From positions 1 through 12,487 of the forward strand of contig JASHQT010000480.1 of assembly GCA_030039005.1 (NCBI GenBank): a stretch of DNA of 12,487 nt, given 5' to 3'. The notes under the pieces were generated by a model. The model saw only the letters and a list, made by a program, of their open reading frames with translations. It did not search any database and was not told the origin of the DNA. Source of the DNA: Bryobacteraceae bacterium (GTDB taxonomy: Bacteria > Acidobacteriota > Terriglobia > Bryobacterales > Bryobacteraceae). The first letter of the stretch is position 1. Every line of letters begins with the position of its first letter. A program made the position numbers and the translations under genes. This document shows, piece after piece, positions 1 to 5,776 of this stretch.

Positions 1-19
1 ACCACCGTATAGGTGCCGC

Positions 20-460
20 TTGCCGGAACTCGCGTTCCAACTCCTCTTCGTGCCCGCGTTTTTCTCCATCGGAGCGCTTGGAATGTGGATCGCTGCTCAC
101 AACGACGCGACGGTTGCCGCGCGCCAGCAGTCTGCAATGGGCACAATCAGCTCCCACGAGCCTCAGAATCACAACCGCTATGGCTACCGATTCCGAGTCG
201 AAGCGACATACTACAGCGGTTGGGAGACGCCCCTCAAAGCTGAGCCCAAGATCGGCCAGTCGGTAAAGGTCTACTTCGACTCCCAGAACCCCGCCGAGAA
301 TTCGCTCACCGACTTCGCCGAACTCGCTGCGGCCTGGCGAGGCCGTGCCATCGTCCTCTTCATTATGTGCGCCGCTTTTGCTTCCGCCGTCCTCGCTCTC
401 GATCATCGGGCCAAGAGCCGCTCTTCCAACTCGCCGGCGAACTTGAGGAGCGCTCCATGA
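20..460 (+). CDS. DUF3592-like small membrane protein (5' end possibly outside window)
   Basis: The product (146 residues from the TTG at 20) has a hydrophobic N-terminal segment at about residues 5-25, a soluble middle and a second membrane segment at about 108-128, followed by a short basic, Ser-rich tail. The middle carries 'GQSVKVYFDSQNP' and then a Leu-Thr-Asp-Phe stretch, which resembles the G-x-x-V-x-V-x-Y-D-P-x-N-P signature of DUF3592 proteins; the molecular function of that family is unknown. The start is uncertain. The frame is open back to base 2 with no stop, the TTG has only a weak AGG upstream (11-13), and an N-terminal part may lie outside the window. The stop at 458-460 overlaps the next start (ATGA), so the two genes are probably translated together. 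The family call rests on motif resemblance only. Confidence 0.6.
   Translation: MPELAFQLLFVPAFFSIGALGMWIAAHNDATVAARQQSAMGTISSHEPQNHNRYGYRFRVEATYYSGWETPLKAEPKIGQSVKVYFDSQNPAENSLTDFAELAAAWRGRAIVLFIMCAAFASAVLALDHRAKSRSSNSPANLRSAP
446..450 (+). promoter_or_regulatory. Ribosome binding site AGGAG for the antitoxin-like gene
   Basis: AGGAG lies 6 bases upstream of the ATG at 457, inside the end of the preceding gene. It is one of the best ribosome binding sites in the window and is the main reason for starting the short gene at 457 rather than further upstream in the same open frame. Confidence 0.7.
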
Positions 461-687
461 CCGGCTCGCTCCGGAGCGCCGAAATCGCCGCTGGGCGTAC
501 CACCGAGCGTCGCGCCACGTTCGTCCTGAACGCGCGGGAAAGCGAAGTGTTCGTGAAATCGTTACTCGATCCGGCCAGCCCCGGCCCGGTCCTCCTCCGC
601 GCCGCTCGCGATTACCGGCGCAAAACCGCCTCGACCGCCGTTCACAAGTCTTCAACGCCGATTTCTCCCCGCCCTGCGTCCACTTAA
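457..687 (+). CDS. TacA/DUF1778-like antitoxin C-terminal fragment
   Basis: A 76-residue protein. Residues 18-57 (R-A-T-F-V-L-N ... [11 protein letters not shown] ... L-L-R-A-A-R-D-Y) match the C-terminal half of DUF1778 antitoxins (pattern FxL.......F...LD.P..P...L..A). That half normally neutralises a GNAT acetyltransferase toxin of the TacT type. The N-terminal ribbon-helix-helix that binds DNA is absent: the upstream bases code for the DUF3592-like protein in another frame. No GNAT toxin gene follows before lysS. The start is supported by AGGAG 6 bases upstream and by ATGA overlap with the previous stop. The last 20 residues are Ser/Thr/Pro-rich with no visible homology. It is either a remnant of a toxin-antitoxin locus or a free-standing toxin-binding module. 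That it is a gene is fairly sure; the family is a moderate call. Confidence 0.55.
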   Translation: MTGSLRSAEIAAGRTTERRATFVLNARESEVFVKSLLDPASPGPVLLRAARDYRRKTASTAVHKSSTPISPRPAST

Positions 688-896
688 TCGCCGAACGATT
701 TCCGATCCGTCTCGTCCCTGCTATCCTTCCCCCGCACAACATGCCCCCTTCTCCAGCCCGCCTCCCGATTCGCCCGAACTTCGCCTTTTTCAGAAAAAAT
801 GCGCACGACCCACATCATGCCCTCCCACCCCCCATTGCCTCCGCACCACTACAGCGTTTCCTGCCCCCGAATCCCCGATCCCCAGCCCCCATCTCC

Positions 897-902
897 TATA
901 CT
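897..902 (+). promoter_or_regulatory. Candidate -10 element for lysS-lolC/E
   Basis: TATACT (5 of 6 to TATAAT) lies 42 bases before the lysS start, which would give a leader of about 35 bases. No convincing -35 hexamer is visible at the expected spacing in the C-rich stretch upstream. Confidence 0.4.
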
Positions 903-931
903 TGTGGCACGGGCCTTCCCCGCAAATCACC

Positions 932-937
932 AAGGAG
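932..937 (+). promoter_or_regulatory. Ribosome binding site AAGGAG deciding the lysS start
   Basis: AAGGAG ends 6 bases before an in-frame TTG at 944. This favours TTG 944 over the upstream in-frame TTG at 902, which has no such site and lies within the putative -10 element. Confidence 0.75.
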
Positions 938-943
938 TGGAGA

Positions 944-2338
944 TTGTCTCTCGAAGACGACTTGTACCAGCAGCGCGTCCAGCGCATCGCCGAAATCGAA
1001 GCCCTTGGCTTCCAGCCCTACGGCCACCGCTTCGATTTCACCCACACCATCCCTGATATCCTCGCCCAATACCGCGACGCCCCCGCCGAGAGCCTCGAAA
1101 ACCCGCGCGTCACCGTCCGCGTCGCCGGCCGCATCATGACCATCCGCCGCATGGGCAAGGCCGGTTTCGCGCACCTTATGCAAGCGGGCGAGCAACTCCA
1201 GGTCTACGTCCGCAAGGACGCGGTCAGCGAAAGGGAATTCGCGCTCTACCAGCTCCTCGATTTGGGCGACCTGATCGGCGTCGAAGGCTATCTGTTCCGC
1301 ACCCGCACCAACGAGCTCAGCATTCACGTCGAACACCTCTATTTCCTCGCCAAAACGCTGCGCTCGATGCCCGAAAAGTGGCACGGCCTCGAAGACGTCG
1401 AAACGCGTTACCGCCAGCGCTATCTCGATCTGATCGCCAACCCCGATGTCCGCCGCGTCTTCCTCACGCGTGCGAAAATCGTCGCCTCGCTGCGCCGACA
1501 GCTCGAATCGCGCGGCTATCTGGAAGTGGAAACGCCCATGCTCCAGCCCATCTACGGCGGCGCCGCGGCGCGTCCGTTCTCGACGCACCACAACACGCTC
1601 GACATGGATCTCTATCTGCGCATCGCGCCCGAGCTCTATTTGAAGCGCCTGGTTGTAGGCGGTCTGGAGCGTGTTTACGAAATCAATCGCAATTTTCGCA
1701 ACGAAGGCATCTCCACGCACCACAATCCCGAATTCACGATGCTCGAGTTCTATCAGGCCTACACGGATTACCACGGCATGATGGATCTCTCGGTGGAACT
1801 GCTGAAGCAGGTCGCGCTCGATGCGACCGGAAGCACCGTCGTCGACTATCAAGGCACTGCGCTCGATTTCGCCAACATCCGCCGCGTCTCCATGCGCGAA
1901 GCGGTCGGCGATCCGAACCTCAAGGGCCACGCCCTCGTCGAAGCCTTCGAGCGCGACGTCGAGCCCACGCTCTCACAACCCACCATCGTCTATGATTTTC
2001 CGGTCGAAATTTCGCCGCTCTCGAAAAACAAGCCCGGCGAGCCGGACTTCGTCGAGCGCTTCGAAATCTTCTGTATGGGCATGGAAATCGGCAACGCCTT
2101 CACCGAGCTCAACGATCCCCGCGAGCAGCGCCAGCGCTTCGAAATGCAGCTCGCCGAACGGGAACGGGGCGACGAGGAGGCGCATCAAATGGACGAGGAT
2201 TACGTGCGCGCGCTCTCTTACGGCCTTCCACCCACCGGCGGCGAAGGCCTCGGTATCGATCGCTTGACGATGCTGCTCACCAATTCGCGCTCCATTCGGG
2301 ACGTAATTTTGTTCCCTTTATTGCGTCCACAAACATGA
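944..2338 (+). CDS. lysS: Lysyl-tRNA synthetase, class II
   Basis: Attaches lysine to tRNA-Lys in the cytoplasm, using ATP. With the TTG start the protein has 464 residues, somewhat shorter than E. coli LysS (about 505). An OB-fold anticodon-binding domain spans about residues 55-135 ([11 protein letters not shown] at its start). The class II catalytic domain follows: motif 1 around 173-199 (ending [10 protein letters not shown]), motif 2 around 250-271 (N-F-R-N-E-G ... H-N-P-E-F-T-M-L-E) and motif 3 at about 435-460 ([11 protein letters not shown] ... R-D-V-I-L-F-P). The Lys-specific segment with '[15 protein letters not shown]' is intact. The start is set by AAGGAG 6 bases upstream. The stop overlaps the permease ATG by 4 bases, so the two are probably one operon. 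No key residue appears missing; this is an ordinary functional lysS. Confidence 0.97.
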   Translation: MSLEDDLYQQRVQRIAEIEALGFQPYGHRFDFTHTIPDILAQYRDAPAESLENPRVTVRVAGRIMTIRRMGKAGFAHLMQAGEQLQVYVRKDAVSEREFALYQLLDLGDLIGVEGYLFRTRTNELSIHVEHLYFLAKTLRSMPEKWHGLEDVETRYRQRYLDLIANPDVRRVFLTRAKIVASLRRQLESRGYLEVETPMLQPIYGGAAARPFSTHHNTLDMDLYLRIAPELYLKRLVVGGLERVYEINRNFRNEGISTHHNPEFTMLEFYQAYTDYHGMMDLSVELLKQVALDATGSTVVDYQGTALDFANIRRVSMREAVGDPNLKGHALVEAFERDVEPTLSQPTIVYDFPVEISPLSKNKPGEPDFVERFEIFCMGMEIGNAFTELNDPREQRQRFEMQLAERERGDEEAHQMDEDYVRALSYGLPPTGGEGLGIDRLTMLLTNSRSIRDVILFPLLRPQT

Positions 2339-3570
2339 GCGTTTTCGAATCCTTCATCGCCCGCCGCTACCTGCGCGCCAAGCGCAAGCAGGCCGTGATC
2401 TCGATCATCACTGTCATCTCGATCGTCGGCGTGGCCGCGGGCGTAGCCGCGCTCGTCATCGGCATCGCCATTAACAACGGTTTTCGCGACACGCTCCAGC
2501 GCAGTCTGCTCGGCGCCACCGCGCACATTATGGTGCTCGAAAGAGAACCGGGCAACGGAATCTCGAACTGGCGCGAGCTCGACGCCAAGTTCCGCACGCT
2601 GCCCCACGTCGTTGGCGTCGCGCCCAATCTGTACGGTCCCGTTCTGCTCACCGGCCCCTTGGGCGCGAGCCAAGCCGGGGGCGCTGAAATCAAAGGCATC
2701 CCCGTCGATCGCGCGCCCGACATGCTGAAACATTTAAAGCAAGGCTCGTTTGATAAGCTGCACGACACCTCCGGCCTGCCCGGCATCATCCTCGGCTCGC
2801 GCTTGGCGCAAAACGACGGCTTACTCTACGGGAGTGTGGTCACCGTCTTCAGTCCCCAGATTGAACTCACGCCCTTCGGCCCTCGCTTCCCGCCGCCCAC
2901 GCAGTTCCGCATCGTCGGCATTTTCGAGTCCGGCTTCTACGACATCGATTCATTCTGGGCTTTCACTTCCCTTCCCACCGCGCAGCGCCTGTTTAGCGTC
3001 GGCGACGTGGTCAATTCCATCGAACTGCAGCTCGACAACATCTACAAAGCCCCCGAAGTGGCTCAACTGGCCGAAAAAGCCGCTGGGCCCAAACTCTCCG
3101 CCACCACGTGGATGGAGAAATATCACGAAATTCTAGACGCGCTCGGCATGGAGCGCATCGTCACCGCCGTCACCATCGGCCTCATCGAAATTGTGGCCGC
3201 GCTGAACATCCTGATCACGCTGGTGATGATGGTGATGGAAAAGAATCGCGAGATCGCCGTGCTCATGTCCATGGGTGCCAAGCGCCGCCAGATCCGCAAA
3301 ATCTTCATGCTGCAAGGCGGGCTCATCGGCGTCGTCGGCACGGCCATCGGCCTTACGCTGGGATATTCGTTATCGCTGCTCGCCGATCATTACCGCTGGC
3401 TGCGGCTGAACGAAGACGTCTATTCGCTCAGCTACGTCCCCTTCAATCCGCACTGGCAGGATGGAATCTGGATCGCCGCCGCCGCGATCCTGGTCAGCCT
3501 CATCGCGACGTTGTATCCGGCGAAGGCTGCGACTTCGATTGCACCAGTTGAGGCCCTTCGCTACGAGTAG
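2335..3570 (+). CDS. LolC/LolE-family lipoprotein-release ABC transporter permease
   Basis: An inner-membrane permease of the type that, with the ATPase LolD, lifts lipoproteins out of the inner membrane for transfer to LolA. The 411 residues show the LolC/E layout: N-terminal [13 protein letters not shown], first membrane segment at about 21-46, a large periplasmic domain at about 50-270, then membrane segments at about 277-301, 325-349 and 376-394. After the second segment comes '[19 protein letters not shown]', the cytoplasmic coupling-helix region that contacts the ATPase, and the end is the usual A-P-V-E-A-L-R-Y-E. The start overlaps the lysS stop (ATGA). No lolD lies downstream: the next gene is on the opposite strand and overlaps this gene's last 71 bases. 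LolC and LolE cannot be told apart here; a single merged permease (LolF) is also possible. Other MacB/FtsX-like permeases are less likely because of the N-terminal signature. Confidence 0.88.
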   Translation: MSVFESFIARRYLRAKRKQAVISIITVISIVGVAAGVAALVIGIAINNGFRDTLQRSLLGATAHIMVLEREPGNGISNWRELDAKFRTLPHVVGVAPNLYGPVLLTGPLGASQAGGAEIKGIPVDRAPDMLKHLKQGSFDKLHDTSGLPGIILGSRLAQNDGLLYGSVVTVFSPQIELTPFGPRFPPPTQFRIVGIFESGFYDIDSFWAFTSLPTAQRLFSVGDVVNSIELQLDNIYKAPEVAQLAEKAAGPKLSATTWMEKYHEILDALGMERIVTAVTIGLIEIVAALNILITLVMMVMEKNREIAVLMSMGAKRRQIRKIFMLQGGLIGVVGTAIGLTLGYSLSLLADHYRWLRLNEDVYSLSYVPFNPHWQDGIWIAAAAILVSLIATLYPAKAATSIAPVEALRYE

Positions 3571-4669
3571 CCGAGGGCGGCACGTACTGGCAAAACGGAT
3601 CTTCGCCCAACGGATCTCCTGTCGCCACATACGCCCGCGAGCGCGAACCGCCGCACAGCGCATGATACTCGCACTCCCCGCAGCGCCCGTGAAATTGCCC
3701 GGGATCGTGCAGAGCCAGAAATACCGGCGAACGCCGATACACCTCGGCGATGCGGTCCCGCCGCACGTTGCCCACCGCCAGCGGCAGAAAACCCGCCGGG
3801 CAAATGTCGCCGGTGTGCGAGACGAACATGATGCCGTTGCCATCCCGAATCCCGAACCCCCGATAGCTCTGGCTGCGCTTGATCTGCTCTCCGGTAAGAC
3901 CTTCCTCGCGCATGCGCAGCAGCGCGACGCGCCGGTAAGACGGGGCTTCGGTGGTCGCCACGATGAACGGTGCAGCGTTGGAGATCTTGTAAATCCAGCT
4001 CATCAGCGCCTCGCCGCGCTCCGGCGTCAGCGGTTGCAGCACTTTCCCGCGTCCCACCGAAATCAGAAAGAACAGGCTCCAGCGCGCGACGCCCAGCGGC
4101 TTCAGCAGTTCGTAAATCGCGGGGATGTCCGCTTCGGTTTCTTCGGAGACCAGCGTGTTCACTTGCAGCGGCATCTCGAGTTCGCGCGCCCACTTGATCG
4201 CTTGGATGGTCCGGTCGAATGTGCCCTGCACCTGCCGGATCGAATCGTGCCGCGCCGCGGTCGATCCGTCCAGGCTCAAGCCCAGGCCCTCGACGCCGTG
4301 TTCTTTGAGGCGCTCGAGCACTTCGCGTGTGAGCGCGGGCGATGCCGCCGGAGTGATCGAGACTCCAATGCCCAGCCTGCGCGCCTCGTCGATCAGCTCA
4401 TAGAGATCCCGCCGCGCCAGCGGATCGCCGCCGGTCAGGATCAACTGCGGCACGGGCGAGCCAAATTCCGGCAGTTGGCGCAGAAACGAGACGCTTTCGG
4501 CGTAATTGAGCTCGTCGGGATGGGCCGTGGCCACGGCTTCGGCCCGGCAATGCCGGCAGGCCAAGGGACAGGCCTGCGTCATTTCCCAGTACACGTTCAG
4601 CGGTGTCTGCGCGTAGTCCCGCACCTGGTGGTGCGCCGCGCCACTTTTTTCAGCCCAATGTGCCGGCAT
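3500..4669 (-). CDS. Radical SAM/SPASM domain protein (resembles TIGR04053-type)
   Basis: A 389-residue radical SAM enzyme. The [4Fe-4S]-SAM cluster motif is C34-x3-C38-x2-C41 within 'EMTQACPLACRHCRAEA', and G-G-D-P-L at 80-84 is the SAM amino-group motif. The SPASM-type C-terminal part carries C290, C330, C333, C339 and C360 in 'HTGDICPAGFLPLAVGNVR', 'CGECEYHALCGGSRSRAY' and 'DPFCQYVP', and should hold auxiliary clusters. The wording of the C-terminal half resembles the TIGR04053 radical SAM/SPASM group, whose substrate is not known to me; the fold is shared with peptide maturases and with AhbC/NirJ-type haem enzymes. The usual end lies soon after residue 364; here about 24 more residues are encoded antisense to the permease gene. 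The start (ATG at 4669) lacks a clear ribosome binding site. A small peptide gene lies 88 bases upstream on the same strand. Confidence 0.9.
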   Translation of the reverse strand: MPAHWAEKSGAAHHQVRDYAQTPLNVYWEMTQACPLACRHCRAEAVATAHPDELNYAESVSFLRQLPEFGSPVPQLILTGGDPLARRDLYELIDEARRLGIGVSITPAASPALTREVLERLKEHGVEGLGLSLDGSTAARHDSIRQVQGTFDRTIQAIKWARELEMPLQVNTLVSEETEADIPAIYELLKPLGVARWSLFFLISVGRGKVLQPLTPERGEALMSWIYKISNAAPFIVATTEAPSYRRVALLRMREEGLTGEQIKRSQSYRGFGIRDGNGIMFVSHTGDICPAGFLPLAVGNVRRDRIAEVYRRSPVFLALHDPGQFHGRCGECEYHALCGGSRSRAYVATGDPLGEDPFCQYVPPSATRSEGPQLVQSKSQPSPDTTSR

Positions 4670-4757
4670 ATGCCAGTGCCGAGCAAAATGGGGGCCAATG
4701 CCGCTTCAGCCCGGCCCCGCTTCGTTGGACCGATCCAGCTAACTGTGGGAATCCGCT

Positions 4758-4937
4758 CTAGTGCTTGTTCCCATCGTGATCGACGTCATTCGATTGGGTC
4801 GCCTGCTTGCTCAGCACCACCGTATCCTGCGGCTCCTGATCGTTTTGGCTGTTCTTGTGTGTTTGTTGATTGTGCTGATTCTGCTGCAGTTGATAGGATT
4901 GTCCAACCTGCGAACTATTGTTCACGCTGTTGATCAT
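4758..4937 (-). CDS. Small Gln/Asn-rich protein, 59 residues, unknown function
   Basis: Reading the minus strand from the ATG at 4937 to the TAG at 4758 gives 59 residues, starting M-I-N-S-V-N-N-S-S-Q-V-G-Q-S-Y-Q and ending D-V-D-H-D-G-N-K-H. AGGAG lies 6 bases upstream (4948-4944), a clear ribosome binding site. Composition is unusual: 13 Gln and 9 Asn (22 of 59), 4 His, no Cys, no Trp, no signal peptide and no membrane segment. Three parts are visible: a Gln/Asn/Ser-rich first half, a short less polar stretch (Q-D-T-V-V-L-S-K-Q-A, residues 37-46), and D-V-D-H-D-G at 51-56, which fits the D-x-D-x-D-G core of calcium loops but is too close to the C-terminus for a full loop. The gene lies between rluB and the radical SAM gene on the same strand. 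Hand-counted GC for 4801-4920 is 50%, well below nearby genes. I do not recognise the family. Confidence 0.72.
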   Translation of the reverse strand: MINSVNNSSQVGQSYQLQQNQHNQQTHKNSQNDQEPQDTVVLSKQATQSNDVDHDGNKH

Positions 4938-4943
4938 GGAAAT

Positions 4944-4948
4944 CTCCT
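4944..4948 (-). promoter_or_regulatory. Ribosome binding site AGGAG for the 59-residue gene
   Basis: CTCCT on the plus strand reads AGGAG on the minus strand, with a 6-base spacer to the ATG at 4937. It is the main evidence that this short frame is translated and that the minus strand is the coding one. Confidence 0.7.
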
Positions 4949-4962
4949 GATGCCAGCCTCAT

Positions 4963-4974
4963 CGGCCGCGGCCG
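4963..4974. repeat. Perfect 12-bp palindrome between rluB and the small gene
   Basis: CGGCCGCGGCCG is its own reverse complement. It lies downstream of the rluB stop and 26 bases upstream of the small gene's start. No run of T follows it on either strand, so it is not a convincing intrinsic terminator. In GC-rich DNA it could arise by chance. Confidence 0.4.
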
Positions 4975-4996
4975 GGAAAGTCTTAGCGCCAGAACG

Positions 4997-5758
4997 TTAA
5001 TGAAAATCGGCCACTTCTTCCCGAGTCAGCTCCCGGTACTTCCCGATCGGCAGATCCCCAATGCGCAACTCTCCAATGCGGATCCGCACCAACTTCAACA
5101 CCTTGCTCCCTACTGCCTCGATCATCCGCCGTACCTGGCGATTGCGCCCCTCGTGCAACGTAATCTCCAGGAACGAATATTTCGCCGCATCGCGCACCCG
5201 TTTCACCTCGGCGGGCTTGGTCGGCCCGTCGCTGAGCATCACGCCCGAGCGCAATTGCTGCAGTTCGGATTCGCTCAACAGGCGCGAGGCCTTCACCAGG
5301 TACGTCTTGGGCACTTTGTAATCCGGATTGGTCACCCGCTCGGCGAACTGCGTGTCGTTGGTCAGCAGCAGCAGGCCGCTGGTGTCGCGGTCCAGCCGCC
5401 CTACTGGAACCACCCAGCGCCCCGCGTCTTCGATCAGATCGTAAATCGTCGGCCGTCCTTCCGGGTCTTTGAACGTCGTGATGTAGCCCGCGGGTTTGTA
5501 GAGCAGCAGGTAGATCTTCTTGCCCGCCCTTACAGGCCGGTCGTCCAGCGTAATCCTGTCCCGCGCCAGATCCACCCAGCGATCCGGCGACTGCACCCGC
5601 TTTCCATTCACTTTCACGCGCCCGGCGCCGATCCATTGACGCGCTTCGGTGCGCGACCCCAAGCCCGCTTTCGAAAGCGCGCGGTCCAATGTCTTCAGGG
5701 GTGTTTTCAGCGGCGTCTTGAGCGGCGCCTTCTGCCCGGACTTGGACTTCACGCCCAT
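4997..5758 (-). CDS. rluB: RsuA/RluB-family rRNA pseudouridine synthase
   Basis: Converts a specific uridine in ribosomal RNA (23S for RluB/RluE/RluF, 16S for RsuA) to pseudouridine. The 253-residue protein has an S4 RNA-binding domain at about 23-70 (L-D-R-A-L-S-K-A-G-L-G-S-R-T-E-A-R ... G-R-V-K-V-N-G) and the catalytic domain from about 82. The motif 'GRLDRDTSGLLLLTND' (120-135) puts the catalytic aspartate at D123. The later 'LHEGRNRQVRRM' motif (201-212) is intact. The N-terminus is a short basic tail with a repeated P-L-K-T unit (residues 12-23), perhaps made by small DNA duplications. The ATG lies inside a palindrome shared with the divergent gene and has no ribosome binding site, so the transcript may be leaderless. 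RluB is the likeliest subgroup, but the substrate position cannot be set by reading alone. Confidence 0.9.
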   Translation of the reverse strand: MGVKSKSGQKAPLKTPLKTPLKTLDRALSKAGLGSRTEARQWIGAGRVKVNGKRVQSPDRWVDLARDRITLDDRPVRAGKKIYLLLYKPAGYITTFKDPEGRPTIYDLIEDAGRWVVPVGRLDRDTSGLLLLTNDTQFAERVTNPDYKVPKTYLVKASRLLSESELQQLRSGVMLSDGPTKPAEVKRVRDAAKYSFLEITLHEGRNRQVRRMIEAVGSKVLKLVRIRIGELRIGDLPIGKYRELTREEVADFH

Positions 5759-5774
5759 ACACTAGGAGTGTATG
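5756..5774. promoter_or_regulatory. Palindromic divergent promoter between rluB and the amidohydrolase-like gene
   Basis: CATACACTAGGAGTGTATG has two 8-base arms around a 3-base centre. Each arm holds TACACT, a -10-like hexamer: 5758-5763 on the plus strand and 5772-5767 on the minus strand. Start sites 6-7 bases beyond each would fall around 5770 (plus) and 5760 (minus), giving almost leaderless mRNAs for both genes (starts 5777 and 5758). The AGGAG in the middle (5764-5768) lies 8 bases before ATG 5777 and could be its ribosome binding site if transcription starts further upstream. A dimeric regulator's operator is an alternative reading. Confidence 0.5.
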
Positions 5775-5776
5775 CA

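Larger units (their letters stand above)
688..943 (+). other. Intergenic stretch before lysS, no gene seen
   Basis: These 256 bases are C-rich on the plus strand. The frames open across them give only Pro/Ser/Arg-rich translations with no motif or usable ribosome binding site. The only signals seen are TATCCT at 722-727 and TATACT at 897-902, both -10-like, and the lysS ribosome binding site. Confidence 0.5.

Noticed and set aside
896..1930. 344-codon minus-strand open frame over lysS.
   Set aside because: It is the complement of lysS class II motifs; the Val/Asp/Glu/Ala-rich translation has no recognisable domain.
4670..4757. Possible tRNA, small RNA or terminator between the small gene and the radical SAM gene.
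   Set aside because: No cloverleaf, no stable hairpin followed by T residues and no T-loop sequence was found on either strand.
3461..4933. 490-codon open frame on the plus strand across the radical SAM gene.
   Set aside because: It is antisense to a gene with clear cysteine motifs; the translation is Arg/Ala/Gln/His-rich with no domain, as expected for the complement of GC-rich codons.
4761..5000. Plus-strand open frame from the GTG at 4761 coding a Leu/Ile/Val-rich, membrane-like peptide.
   Set aside because: It is antisense to the Gln/Asn-rich gene in register, where CAA/CAG and AAC/AAT codons read as Leu and Val/Ile, so hydrophobicity is a by-product. It has no ribosome binding site, while the minus strand has AGGAG at the right distance.
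5000..5776. Upstream extension of the HutI-like gene's frame.
   Set aside because: This part is antisense to rluB. Homology to HutI begins only after the ATG at 5777, which has AGGAG 8 bases upstream.
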